Source: Cloeon dipterum
Lineage: Eukaryota > Arthropoda > Insecta > Ephemeroptera > Baetidae
NCBI RefSeq assembly: GCF_949628265.1
Contig: NC_088789.1
Coordinates: 1,488,001 to 1,552,000 of the forward strand
Direction: 5' to 3'
Length of the DNA stretch: 64,000 nucleotides
Translations under genes and position numbers: made by a program
Part shown: in pieces, positions 47,640 to 59,426 of the stretch
Layout of the letters: each line of letters opens with the position of its first letter
Position numbering within the stretch: position 1 is the stretch's first letter
The notes under the pieces: generated by a model
Database searches by the model: none
What the model saw: only the letters and a program-made list of their open reading frames with translations
Told to the model about the DNA's origin: nothing

Positions 47640-48260
47640 ACTACAACAAAACAGTCCTCAGGTTGCGTGACCTGAGGAAGGTCAGTGACAGGCAAGTGTG
47701 AAAAATCGTCGCCTAGTATCGCCAAATAGTATGCTCGAAATTAGTGAAAAAAGCATTAAAACCGGCCTCGGCGCAGATCGCAGGTCGGGGTACCCTGAAA
47801 AAGGTCGTTCCAGTACCAAAGGTAAAAGCCCTTCTCAAGACCTATCCGATGAGGGGTCGTGGTTGACGATCGGATGAACTACCGAATTTTAACAAAAATA
47901 AAATTATTTTCGCTAGAGAACATTATACGCCGTGCAAAGAGAAAAAACGAAAAAATAACATTAATTTTAATTTTTCTATGGGCACGAAAAATCTGAAAAT
48001 CGGTTTACAGACCGGTGGTTGACCTGCGCGTTGCGATGAAGTTGGTAAAACTCTTCAATTTTGGTGCATTTGGAAAAAAATGGAGAATTTTCGACTGCCC
48101 AGGTTATCCTTTTGGAGAAAGTTCAAAAACCACGTTTTTCAAAGTTCAAAATCATTCCCCTCCGAGGATTTTGATCGGATCAGCTCGTATTTTGTCTTAA
48201 AATTATCATAGATACATTTTGCGTGGACTGAGCAGCCTTTTTTCGAATTTTTATCCTAGA
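47640..48260 (+). repeat. Dispersed repeat family B, copy 2
   Basis: Ordered match to 16955-17640: ACAGTCCTCAGG, GGTCAGTGACAGGCAAG, GGGGTACCCTGAAAAAGGTC, GACCTATCCGATGAGGGGTC, ATGGGCACGAAAAATCTGAA, TCGGTTTACAGACCGG, GATCGGATCAGCTCGTATTT. Confidence 0.75.
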
Positions 48261-48559
48261 CTGGAAGTCGGAAAGTGTCGAAAAAAAAACGCAAAATTCC
48301 ATTATATGATCAAAGTTGATAAAAATCTCACAAATTGTTCTTTATTCGTTGCTTATTGTTCGCTGACTGAGCTCATTGTATGAAACTATATATAAACATC
48401 AGAAATTAAATTTGCACAGTAGGACCTGGAAAATGGCTCACGAGTGGTGCAAAGTTTTAATAAAAGGTGTCAGAGCTTTTCTCTCGGTGAAAATTGCCTG
48501 GTGCCGCAAAAACGGCACGTTTGCAAGCAGACACGGAACAATTCGGTGAAGAAATAGCG

Positions 48560-48990
48560 CGCTACTGCCTAATTGACATATTTCTCAAGTGAATTTCGGC
48601 GGCGAGCAAAAAACGTGTCGGCGGATGCAAGAAGAAAGAAAAAGTGGCGAAATATGAGAGCGGCGGCGGCGGCCGTGGCGAAAGTGAGAGGGAACGTGGT
48701 CCACCGACCTGAGGGCCGGGTCACGGTGGCGAGGTCAGGGGTGGCGGGTGGCGGGTGGCGAGCGCGCACCCCTTCCGCCTGGCTGCGAGGAGCGGTGCTG
48801 CAGTGCGGCTAGGAGCGCGCCCCGCCACGGGCCGTGTCGAACACCAATGCAGGCGGCAGGCCGTGCCGTGCCGAAATCGGTGCCCCGCCGCCCCTCCGCG
48901 CCCGCCCCGGCGGGCGCACTCGCCACCGACCGGCACCCACCCCGCCCAACCCCCGGCACGCACATACTCACTCGCTGTTAATTGTTTTTC
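48560..48990. other. CpG-dense GC-rich block
   Basis: The most GC-rich stretch of the window, with dense CpG, C-rich runs such as GCCCCGCCGCCCCTCCGCGC and a (CGG)n patch at 48660. It keeps several frames open on both strands, but their composition is what GC-rich DNA gives by chance. It could be a promoter or 5' non-coding exon of an unseen gene; no splice-supported exon was found. Confidence 0.4.
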
Positions 48991-49721
48991 GGCCTGTTTT
49001 GCATGAGTTACATGAATTATTCTTCCCTTCGGCAGCCCCCGAGAGGAATTCGCATCCCGCCTCTGAGGGGTGCTTTTTTGCACGCGCTTCCTGTTGCTGC
49101 CCCATTTAATTTTATTTTGTTTGCTCGAAGCTTAAGAACGCATTCAGCCCTGGGGGTTGTTTGCTGATGCACCCTGCGTTCCGCGCCGATGTTCGGGGCT
49201 ATCGCAGCTTCGCAAATAATTAAGGGGATGTTGTCGTTTAGTTTAACGCCGTGTTTTATTTTGTGGCGCGCGTAATCTTGCGAATTATGCATTTTGGCCA
49301 AATGTGCCGGGCTGCACCCCTCCCGCACAAACAAAACGATGCTCCTTTTATGCCTATTAAAAATTATAGTTGCCACCAGGCTGCAGAATTTAGGGTTTAA
49401 AACATGCTTACTTTTCTCTCTTTACTGCTCAAATTTTTGACAGAATGTTTAAAAAATTTAAACTATATAATATTTTGGTGTTTGTTCTCCTCCAAGTGGC
49501 AAATAATTTAAAAAAATTATGGTTTTACCAGCCGTGAAATTTTGAGAGGGGCGGCTGACTGAATTTTGTAAATTTTTTTCGGTGGTAATTTTTTCATCCG
49601 GTTTTATTTTAGTTTTTTTACGTTTTTTTAATTTAAAATTAGTCTTTAAGCAACAGGGAGTAGCGGCTGACTGTATAGGTTACCCAAATTAATCATGTAT
49701 ATAGCGAGCTGCTTTAGATCT

Positions 49722-50185
49722 CAATTCAATTCAATTCGTTTTTATTTCTCCAAACAAGTCATATTATGTTACAAACATTTAAAGTCATGAAAATCACGAA
49801 AGGAGAAATAAGGCATTTGTAGTGCTAGCGAACAACCCGCTGAAACTCGTGAATAAAATAGTAGCAAAATTTACCACTACTTTAAACACTCGCCACACTA
49901 CAGCCTATGCTACATTAAATCTACATCACATTTGACATCACATACAATTTACAATACTTGGGAAACTGGGAACTTGGACACAATTTAATTACGGAACGGG
50001 AGGGAATTCCACTGCTGCGCGATTCGGAAAGAAAACGAGCTCAATCCAAGGTCAGTGCGCGTTCGAGGAGGAATCAGTCTGTGCTCGCCGTCCGCATTTC
50101 TCATTGTCCTGCCCACCATAATTCGCTCCATTGCGTCCATGTCAGCTTCTCCATCAAGACATTTTCTAAAGAAAGTCATGTCGTT
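49722..50185 (-). mobile_element. 5'-truncated LINE (non-LTR retrotransposon) 3' end
   Basis: Minus-strand frame 50179-49985 ends FSFRIAQQWNSLPFRN and a stop. A WNSLP motif near the end of the ORF is typical of the reverse-transcriptase ORF C-terminus in insect LINEs (jockey/CR1-like). A short 3' UTR follows and ends in an AATAAAAACGAATTGAATTG tail with short tandem units, as expected for target-primed insertion. Only the last ~60 codons remain, so it is inactive. Confidence 0.7.
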
Positions 50186-50295
50186 AAGGCTGAGCTCTAG
50201 GAAAAAATGCTTTTAATTTGATAAGAAAAGCATTTTTGTATTATAATTATTGCTTCAGTATTCCAGGATTGGTTACTAAATGGTTTAATTTTCAT

Positions 50296-50677
50296 TTAAA
50301 GACCATCTTTGATGAAGTTTCTGAGCACACAAATCGATTCTTGAGGGTCTAAGTAGGTAAAGTTGATATTTTTCCAACCAAAAAGTCCAGGGCGACGCGT
50401 GACCTTTTCCCGCCAAAACAATTTGAATGCGAGAAGTGCGCATGCGCGTAGAGCTGGTTTGAGGACTTGCAGAGAGACCGCGCCTGTACGAATGACTTCT
50501 TTGTCAGATCCAGCCAACTCTGACGCATGCGCACTTCTCGCATTCACTAAGTTTTGGCGGGAAAAAAGTTTGCACATCGCGCTGGACTTTTTGACCAGGA
50601 AAAATATCCACTTTACCTAATTCGACCGTCAAGAATCGATTGGTGTGCTCAGAAACTTCGTCAAAGACGGTCTTCAA
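50296..50677. repeat. Foldback element family C, copy 8
   Basis: TTAAAGACCATCTTTGATGA ... CTTCGTCAAAGACGGTCTTC. Arms carry GTGCGCATGCGCGTAGAGCT and CTCTGACGCATGCGCACTTC. Full length. Confidence 0.93.
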
Positions 50678-51589
50678 ATTAAAACTTATTGCGAATCAGC
50701 AGAGGGTAACTTTACCCTATACATCCCCACATCCAAACGAAGCAAAAAATATCATTAAAACAGGGAATATCAGTCTGTTGGTTCATACCACTTTATACAT
50801 ATATCCCATAGGAATCATTTTAACGACCCCATCAAAATATGAATTCATTTTTTATCTTTTTAATACTTGGAAGCTGATGTTTTGACAGGGAAATATCAGC
50901 AAATATAAAAGTTATGGATTCCTTCTGTCGATATGCATTTAAATGTGAAAATGGGGGAGACCAATCGCATGTTTGCAATTTCCATCCAGAAGTTGTGCTG
51001 CTGGGGTTTAGAATCACAAGTTAAGCCGCTGATGGAGTGGTGACTTTTATATTGGGACCCTCTGCGCGGAAAGATATTTGCAATAAATCAGCTCGCCAGT
51101 GTTGCAAATCCCGCGCCGTCGGCGGCAGGCAGCACCCTCCCAAAACAGAAATTCCCTTATAGTTGCCGGAATCTATGCAGGTCATCGTGATTTATTCCGA
51201 TGCATGAAAGTGCACGGGGCCGAATATAGAAAAAATAGAATAACGCGCACGACGTGAACAAAGGGAGGCTGAAACAATTGCTTGTGGCGTGGCTTTGTGT
51301 CCTTTATGCAGAAGGCCTTTATCGCTTGTGACATTCAAAGCCTTGATGCCATACAACGCACCTTAAGACCCGAAGCTTCTCCATCGAAAAATTTGTGCGA
51401 CAAACGTCAGCGCTTGTGTAACGTGTGTTTGATTGGTTTTGTCATTCAGATAATAGAGGCACAATTTTTCTCTTGGGTTTAATTTCCAACTGAATTCTAA
51501 TGAATCTAATGTACAGAAAGAAATTTAGATTTGATTTGGAACAAGGCTGTGACTTTTAAAGGCTTAATTAGGCCAGCTTGTACAGTAAA

Positions 51590-51905
51590 AAAAGACCTTG
51601 CTACAGTACAAATTCGAATATTTAAAATTTTCTCCAAAATTTGCAGCACTTGATCACATTTTCTCGGCAGATTCCGATTCCTCTCGTCGAGATTTGCCCA
51701 ACAGCGTATGAAACCTTTTAGGGAAACTCTTTGTTTTGAAATAAAATAGGATTTCAAGTCCTATAGTAGAGAGACAGAGCTAACTTTTCTGCCACATTTC
51801 TAAAAAATGTACGCTGCTACTTAGCTCAATTTTGGCTTCAACCGAATCCTAAAAGATGATTTCATGCATTGGCAACAAGGATTCTCCAGGATTTTGCAGT
51901 ATCAA
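51590..51905 (+). repeat. Dispersed repeat family F, copy 2
   Basis: AAAATTTTCTCCAAAATTTG, CGGCAGATTCCGATTCCTCT, TTAGGGAAACTCTTTGTTTT, GAAATAAAATAGGATTTCAA, GCTACTTAGCTCAATTTTGG and CTCCAGGATTTTGCAGTATC in order. Confidence 0.85.
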
Positions 51906-52290
51906 TCCAAATATGGGCAAACAAATTTGGATATGAATAATAATTACAGGAGATTTTCTTAACGAGCAAATATGCCAATTAATCATAAATATTGTCAGTT
52001 TTGTGGGGAGTAATGAGCAAAACATTAACTTTGGCACGCGATTACAGCCAGGCCACCCCGGCGGCAGTAAATAAATTCAACAGCACGTGTTAATTGGGTA
52101 GTAATCCGTTTGCGTTCGCAAGTTTCGAGTGTGCGTCGGTCGAGAGAATAACTCTCACATCGGCCGGGCCCCATTGAAAGCCAATCTTGCTGAGCCAACA
52201 ACACTTAACAAAGGCTTATTAAAGCAAATTAATTAATTATCGGAGATTAGACCTCCGGGGCCAGTGCTGGATCGCTGTGCTTTCAGCCCT

Positions 52291-52311
52291 GCGGCGGCGG
52301 CGGCGGCGGCG
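52291..52311. repeat. (CGG)n microsatellite
   Basis: About seven CGG units in a GC-rich patch. Confidence 0.9.
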
Positions 52312-52959
52312 GGAACGCGCGCGCGTCTCGATCGGCGCCCAGCGGCTATTTTACACGCGCTCGATGCGTCTAATTTAATTTCGTCCATTGTGCGAGCGCA
52401 TAAAAAGCATAAATGTGCCGATGACCGGGTGCAAAAGGGTCTTTGAAGAGCGGCAAGCTCGAGATTTATCTGCGGTGGCGCAAAAAGTGTTTGTGGAAAA
52501 CAAAGATGTGACTGACGGAGGAAAAGAACACAGGGGAATTTTGAGCTGCTTTCAAAGGGGTTTAACTCGATGACACTCGAAAGTAACCTCTCGCCTCCTT
52601 GCATGGATTACTTTTGACACGTGCTCGAAAAGGTCAAAATGCGCCAAAGCAGAGAGAGTGACGTCGGAAATATCTTTCCATCCGTAACAGCGATTTGTGG
52701 ATAAAGAATGTTATTTTCACTCTGCGACTCGGCGATGAAATATTCATCAGAAGCACTGCTATTAAAACCGTTAAAACCTGCGTGCGTCAGCAAGGGTAAA
52801 ACATCGGATTTGGATGAAATTCGAGCAATACCTAAAAGGCAGGCGAACAGTTTTATTATAATATGTACACTGTATATTAAAAGTCTCGTCATGACGAGGA
52901 TAAAGCTTGCCAAAACGCGATGACACGATTATAATGTGTTTCAAAATGAAAGGTTTCTC

Positions 52960-53545
52960 CATGTTAAAGTTTCCCGCTGAAAATGGCATGCACAGAGCCT
53001 TGATGCGTGCGAATCTCTTGGCGAATCCTTCCACTCCCTCCAAGCAGAAAAGTTCATGCCTGTCCTTGGCCAATGAGATGGCGGGATTGAGTCACCTGAC
53101 TGCTCGAACTGTGTGAGCTTCACTGCTTGGAGCAGGCGACAGTAGAGACATCTGCGTATACCCAGCCAGAGCTGTGAAGCACACGCAGTTTGCAAAGTCA
53201 CGTGACTCAATCCCGCTATCTCATTGGCTAAGAGTGGAAAGGAGAAGCCAAGAGATATGCGCACGCATCAAGGCTTATGTGAGTGCCTGCTCTTAGCCAA
53301 TGAGATGGCGGGATTGAGTTACGTGACTTCTCAAACTGCGGGTGCTTCACTGATCTCGCTAGATGTCGCTACCGTCGCCTGCTCCAGCTGTAGCTTTCTT
53401 CCCAGACGCTTTTGCAACGCGAATTTCTCAGTTGTTTTATTTCCCGCGGTCATGGTTTCGACTTATGCTGTAGATCAACTCGTGTGCTTTCGTTTGACAC
53501 CAATTGAGATAGTAATTTTGACACAGAGCCGCTAAATAAAACTCA
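52960..53545. repeat. Foldback element family D, copy 2 (rearranged)
   Basis: Shares right-arm sequence with 35655-36205 (CCCGCGGTCATGGTTTCGAC, CGTGTGCTTTCGTTTGACAC). It has three copies of the core CCAATGAGATGGCGGGATTG + GTCACGTGAC: plus at about 53070 and 53298, minus at about 53196. The GACAGTAGAGACATCTGCG segment is at 53138. The outer left arm is missing. Confidence 0.8.
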
Positions 53546-54644
53546 TTTACCATGGCAAAAAATAGGAATCTGCGCAGGGCAAATGCGCGTCGGTCCGCTG
53601 ATCCGCGCGACTCTGAATATAAGGTCTCCAAGCGTCAATATCAACTTGGCCAGGTTTATCCTTGTCACGGCGAGACTTTTTAGATACTGTGTATTTATAC
53701 AATGAACCAATCGCATAATAAATGTGGGAACACGTGTGCCGGCATATACATATAAGCGTCGGCAATTTCAATAATTGCAGCAGCTGTAATTACACGGCCG
53801 GCTGATTGTGCTGAGCGAATGCAAAAGTGGCTACGAAACAAATTGAGGCGCCGGCGGTGAAATTGCAATAAGTGGCCGAGGCCTAACGAACACTCTTTCT
53901 TTCAACTTCATTCACATCGGCGAGCGCGCGTGCTGGGAAAAAGAAGCATTATAGTGAAGTGCTCTGGCGATAAATAATGAACAGGCATAGAGAAGAGACG
54001 CCAACTCGCAGCCAGTTGATCTTGCAAATGAGAGAGTTGTCGCTTGCGCAAGCCGTGGCCGATTGATCTGTGCGAGTCAAAAGGTTAATGAGCTGAAATT
54101 TGGCAGCAGGTGCATGTCACTGACTGACTGCGAGAGGTTAAAAGCTGCGAAATAACAAACCACCCAACGCGCGCGCAAACACATTCGAAAGAGTTGGTTG
54201 GTGAGTGCTGGCGGCCAGTGTTGCAATTAATCATTATCTCCGCGTGTCCATCATTATACGGTTCTGAAAAGGAAAGTGGCGCAAGTGCACGCTTAAATTA
54301 TTTGTCGATCGAGAAATGCAGACTTGCAGACCGCACAGACGAGGTTACAATTACTCGAGTGATGCAACGTGTTCATTTGAAAAGCACCAGGAAATAAACG
54401 AATTCATCTTTTCATTTCCTCAAAAACAGACTTAAAAGTCAGTAGTTTTCTTGGTAATTTATTTTTACGTGTTATTGAGATGCTTAGAAAAGATATGAAC
54501 TATTTTTAGACAAAAACAGGATATTGGCCGCTATATAATCAGATATAAATAAATTTAAGTGTGGTGAAAAAGTCTCGAGCCTGCTTTTTTCACGCTCGGG
54601 GCCTTCAATTTAATCGTTCGCACAAAAAGATATTCGCGCTTGTC

Positions 54645-55036
54645 TTAAAAACCGTCTTTGACAAAGTTTCTGAGCACACCAATCGATTCCTGAGGGTCGA
54701 ATTAGGTTAAGTGGTTATTTTTTCGGACCAAATCGTCCAGCGCGACGTGCGAACTTTTTTCCCGCCAAAACAATATGAATGCGAGAAGTGCGCATGCGTC
54801 AGAGCTTGTTTGAGCACTTGCAGAGAGACCACCTGTACGAATGACTTCGTTGTCAGATCCAGCCAGCTCTCACGCATGCGCACTCCTCGAATTCATATTG
54901 TTTTGGCGGGAACAAGTTCTACTTGTGCTACGCACGTCGCGCTCGACATTGTGGTCGAAAAAATGTCCATTTCACCTAATTCGACCCTCAATAATCGATT
55001 GGTCTGCTAAGAAAATTTGTCAAAGAAGGTCTTTAA
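54645..55036. repeat. Foldback element family C, copy 9
   Basis: TTAAAAACCGTCTTTGACAA ... AATTTGTCAAAGAAGGTCTT TAA. Arms carry GTGCGCATGCGTCAGAGC and CTCTCACGCATGCGCACTCC. Full length, about 390 bp. Confidence 0.93.
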
Positions 55037-56540
55037 GAAAGAGAAAATTCGGAGCGATGATTAAATTTTTCCCAAATTATAAACGATCATTAACTAAAAT
55101 TAATTTTCCTCTTTTCTCATCAAGCACGAAGCACTTAACCTGTCAAAATGAATTTTAAAGATTTGAATTCAGATGGGATCACAAAAAATGTTTCCTCGCT
55201 CTATTAATTCAGGGGAAATTCAAGAGAGTTGCGTGTTTCTAACAAGATTTCACAACTGATGGTCTGTCTAAAAATACACGAGAGGAAGCTGGTCAAACAT
55301 GACATTATAATGTTAGCAGTTGCACAATTGGTGTATTCCCAATTTCGGAAACTGATCGAACTTGTTTGGCAGGCTGTGTCAGTTGTTGTCAGTGTGTGTG
55401 TGTGTATGTATAGAAATGAGAAGAGACGCGGCGTCGCCACAAACAACTGTCCTTGACCCCTTTTCTGGCATTTCGACGAATCCGCTTGCAAATCGCATCG
55501 AAGAGCGCGGCACAAAAATCAATGTGAAAGCTCACTCTCTGCTCTCCGCGGACCAGCATAATGTATGCGATGCCACTCGATGCAAAACCCGAGCCATTTT
55601 TTCCCGGGCAAAAACCTATCAGTCTCTCACTGATGCGCCAATATTATATCCTCCTAGAAACTAATGTGATTTTTTTGCTGGAAAATTTTACTTTTGATGC
55701 AGCTCTCCGTTAATACTATTATTAAATTTCCGCGGTTTCAACTTTAATCTGATCAAATAATTCCCAACAAAATTTCCTCTAAGCACATTGTAAATTAGCA
55801 ATTTTAAAATTTATAAAATGGAAAAAATTATCAGTTATATTTTTTAGACCCGAAAATTATAAATTAATCTAGAAAATATTTTTAACTAAAAGGAAACTTC
55901 CCTTTTACGTCTTTTAGTGACAAATTTGGGTAAAAATGCGGTGTTTACTCTGATTTTAAACCACTTTAGACGCCAAAACCGCAAAAGAAACACGATTTGA
56001 CACCATGCAAACATCGCGCAGGGGTTGGGAGGAAAATCAGTCGAGGAAAAATTCCCTTCCACACGCCTCGATGGAGGCAAACGTGACCAGTATTTCTTAG
56101 GATGGGTTTTGACCCTCTCCGATAACACGTGTCTCGCCGACTGCAGCAACAGGGATTTCCCTTCAATGCACCAACGCAAAACGTGCAAATTATTGAAACA
56201 AAAGATGAGTGCAGCATGTGTACAAGTGTAACCTGTGGAGCGGGGAAATGGCAAGCCGCTGAATTATGCAGGCTGTTTGACAAAGAACAACGCCGCGTGC
56301 AACCCCTGTGTACCCGCCCGCCCGCCTGCACATCATATTCCGAGTACACATTCCGGGTATTAGCACACACAGGGCCCACGGCACGCCAGCTGGGTTGAAG
56401 TGCCGCCCTCAGTCAGTGTTCAGTGTTGTTGGTGTGCACGTTCCCTTTCGCTCGCTCGTCATACATGCACTCACTCTCTTTGTGTGAACATCTCTCTCGG
56501 CTTGCATGTGTGCGTGCATAAATAAATAAATTCAGACTGC

Positions 56541-56563
56541 GCTCGCTCGCTCGCTCGCTCGCT
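56541..56563. repeat. (GCTC)n microsatellite
   Basis: About six tandem GCTC units. Confidence 0.95.
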
Positions 56564-57199
56564 GGCCGAGAGAGCAGTGAATTATGCAGATGATGCGCCG
56601 CGCACCGCTGTGGCTCGCTTTTTATCGCGTTATACAGTGACACTTTTTGTTCCGGATCGAGGAAATCGAGTTGGTTTGTTTAAGCAAAAAATTATCCGCA
56701 AAATCAATGCCTCAGAATGTTTGTATTTTTCCTTTTGACTCTATTTCCTAATTTCTTCAGCAAATCTTTTTTTTATTAGTCTTTCTCATTATTTAAGATG
56801 GGTGACCCCCTGATGGAGAACACGTCTCAATAAATCGGGAATGATTAAAATATAGGCGCCCAGACCAGAAAAAAGCTCCCGCGCCGGGGGCTTTTTATCG
56901 AAACACTTAAATTAATTCCCACGTTTTGCAAAGTAGCAAACGAGTTAAAAAGCTTTCGCAAAATCCTCCCAAATCCGAATGGAATCGTCATTGCAATGTG
57001 AGTGGATTTTAGGCGCAAATCAGCCCACATTTCCACCCCCAAACATCGCTTGGATTCTCCCATTGCTAGTAAAAGCAAAGCATGCGCTCAACAATTCGAG
57101 CCAAAACAGCTTGGTCTTTTCCAAGAAGGCCAAATAATTTTGTATTAAAGTGGAATGATACTGGGCAACAATTGAAAATTATTTAAATTTTTGGATGCC

Positions 57200-57580
57200 A
57201 AAAACAATTGACCGATAAACAATTTTTTCAACAATTTGCAATAATAAAAAATGACCTTCCGACAGTACAAATTCAAATTTTGCCAATTTTCTCCAAAATG
57301 TACAGTGCTCGAACATATTTTTCTTTGCATATTCCGATTCCTCTCGTCGAAATCTGTCCAACGGTGTATGCCACTTATTGGGGAAACTCTTGGTTTTGAA
57401 ATTAAATCGGATTTCAAGTAAGGAGACAGCCATTATGCCATTTGAAAAGCACGGTAACTTTCCAGCCAATTTTCTCAAAAAATTACAGCGCTCCTTAGGT
57501 CAATTTAGGCTTTAACTGAATCCTAAGGGATGAGTTTATGCATTGGCAACAAGCATTTTCCAGGCTTTTCCAGTATCATT
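57200..57580 (+). repeat. Dispersed repeat family F, copy 3
   Basis: GACAGTACAAATTCAAATTT, TTTTCTCCAAAATGTACAGT, ATTCCGATTCCTCTCGTCGA, GGGAAACTCTTGGTTTTGAA, GCTCCTTAGGTCAATTTAGG, GATGAGTTTATGCATTGGCA, CATTTTCCAGG, ATCATTCCTCTTTAAA in order. Confidence 0.85.
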
Positions 57581-57704
57581 CCTCTTTAAAGCATAAATTT
57601 GTTTTGTAATTTAAATAGAAAAATTAATTGTTTTCAAGTTTTTAATCTTGTTTTTTCATTCTTGAAAACAACTTTTTTTAGCGCCATCGTGGTGCCACCA
57701 TAAT

Positions 57705-57815
57705 GTTCGTTTTCTTTGAAAAACAATCTAAGAATTGAATACAAACTCAGCAATAATCCACCCTACTGCTGTCTTATATAGACAGAGTAATAGATTGTTT
57801 TTCAAAAGACGAACC
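57705..57815. repeat. Small foldback (~110 bp)
   Basis: GTTCGTTTTCTTTGAAAAAC plus AATCTA on the left pairs with TAGATT plus GTTTTTCAAAAGACGAAC on the right. Confidence 0.75.
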
Positions 57816-58059
57816 TGATAGTTGCAATATGTACGATGATGCTGAAACATTGTTCTTCAAGACAGAAAAATACATAGAAGAATAAAAACCTAAAAACGAT
57901 ATTTTTTCATCTGTTCTTGTGTTTGTTTATTTTTTCCCTCTTCATTTAATTACAAAATAGTTTAGCAAACCCAATTAAAGCGGATTGATACATCAGGGCG
58001 ACAATTGAAAATTATTTTAACTGTTGGATGGAATTGTGAAATAAAATAGGATTTCGCAT

Positions 58060-58170
58060 AAGGAGACAGTCCTAGTAAGGAGACAGTGCTTAATTTTGGC
58101 TTCAACTGATTCCTAAGGGATGAGTTCATGCATTAGCAACCAGCATTTTCCAGGATTTTGTTTGTGTATA
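58060..58170 (+). repeat. Dispersed repeat family F, partial copy 4
   Basis: GGAGACAGT, TTAATTTTGGCTTCAACTGA, TTCCTAAGGGATGAGTTCAT, GCATTTTCCAGGATTTTG: only the 3' part of the family. Confidence 0.8.
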
Positions 58171-58748
58171 AATCCTCTTTTATGGATACATAATATGAAA
58201 GCTAAAATATTTACGCAAGAAAAATGCAAATCAGAATAATTTAAACAAAAAGTCTGTTGCACTCTTCCGCAGAATGTGCTAAATTTAGTCTTGCAGTTAC
58301 TTCACCTCTTCCTCTTTTTTTGCCGCAAGAATGTGCGCCAATTTCAACAAAGCTAGATCATTATTGCGGCGGAGCTGAAAACGTTGATTACTAATGCGCG
58401 CGCGAGTGAGAACATCCGCAAGACAGTTGTCTGAACGACGCGAGACAATGGGAGAAAACGCGCACACACAAAAGTATGTATATGAAGCAGCGAGAAGTAC
58501 ACGACTACATTACAGCCGAAAATACGTATGCGACGCGCGTTTCGCTGCTCGTAATCTTCAGCTGCATTTGTGTACGTATGTGCGGTGTACAGCAGTATTT
58601 CATTTTGGCCAACGCTAAACATAGAGAACGAGCGACGTTGTTGTTTCGGCAGAGAGTAAACAAGCAGGATTGCTTATTTAGCGACGGTTCAGTGCGAAAA
58701 CGCACAATGGAGGAAAGGAACGCGCGTCGAGCCCCTGCAAAACGCAAG

Positions 58749-58777
58749 CGTCGTCGTCGTCGTCGTCGTCGTCGCCC
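58749..58777. repeat. (CGT)n microsatellite
   Basis: About nine tandem CGT units. Its Arg-run translation is not regarded as coding. Confidence 0.95.
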
Positions 58778-59189
58778 ACGAACACAAAGGAAACGCGTGG
58801 ATATTGGAGGCCGGGCTTCTTCTTTTTTTTTTCTACGGGCGCGGAATTGTGCTCTAATAACGCCTTTTGGAAATAGGATCCACTCGGGGTCAAATTGAGC
58901 AGCGAAAATAGGAGCGTCGGGTGTTGTCTTTCAAAGGCGAAACGAGGCGCATTATTCGCACCCCGGGGGATCGAGATCGAATCGAGTTTTGGCGCCAAAT
59001 GACCGGGTTTTCGGCAAAGTGTCAAGTCTCAGGACTGAAGGTGTCAAAAACGGCCGTGTTGTTAATCCTCTTACTGGCAGCTGTCGTGGTCTTCGTCTTT
59101 CTCGCCAGAATTTAGATAGAGTAATTTTCTCCCTCTGCGAGCAATCATTTGCATAAAATGCGGTGAGAAGGGAAAATTAATTTTAGGGG

Positions 59190-59395
59190 TCTTGGCCGCG
59201 AGATTTAAGGCGGCGGCTGACTGGACCAGCTTAGCCGAATTTTTTGCCGAATTCTGGCTATTTTACCGGCGGCTGGCGGCTGACAATATTTTAACCGTCG
59301 CAAGTTTGATATTGCTTAAAAAAAGGCCCGATTTTTTATTTCTGACCCTTTTTCAACGGCGGCTGGCTTGCCTGGCTAAGACCTCTAATTAATTA
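59190..59395 (+). repeat. Dispersed repeat family H, copy 2
   Basis: GAGATTTAAGGCGGCGGCTG, AGCTTAGCCGAATTTTTTGC, then further GGCGGCTGGCGGCTGAC repeats. Related to 26215-26300. Confidence 0.6.
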
Positions 59396-59426
59396 AAAAT
59401 AATTTAGTTAAATTAATTTGAATAAA

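Larger units (their letters stand above)
43514..49721. other. Non-coding spacer with foldback, repeats E and B, and a CpG-rich block
   Basis: Contains a GC-rich stretch near 44190-44560, the foldback at 44780-45300, family E copy 2 (46165-46515), family B copy 2 (47640-48260) and a CpG-dense block (48560-48990). A short stretch near 49555-49680 with GCGGCTGACTG repeats is loosely like family H. No exon recognised. Confidence 0.5.
50678..54644. other. Non-coding spacer with repeats F and D
   Basis: Contains family F copy 2 (51590-51905), a (CGG)n patch (52291-52311) and family D copy 2 (52960-53545). No exon recognised. Confidence 0.5.
55037..59426. other. Non-coding spacer with repeats F, H and simple repeats
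   Basis: Holds family F copies (57200, 58060), a small foldback (57705-57815), simple repeats (56541, 58749) and a family H copy (59190-59395). Sequence around 56400-56560 mixes TCAGT-rich and CGCTC-rich DNA and could be promoter-like, without further support. No exon recognised. Confidence 0.5.

Noticed and set aside
58476..58898. 140-codon open frame with an Arg run
   Set aside because: The Arg run is a (CGT)n microsatellite; flanking residues show no domain.
58921..59115. Small frame ending in a hydrophobic segment (possible tail-anchored peptide)
   Set aside because: Only one hydrophobic stretch, no conserved start context or splice evidence; could be chance in this desert.
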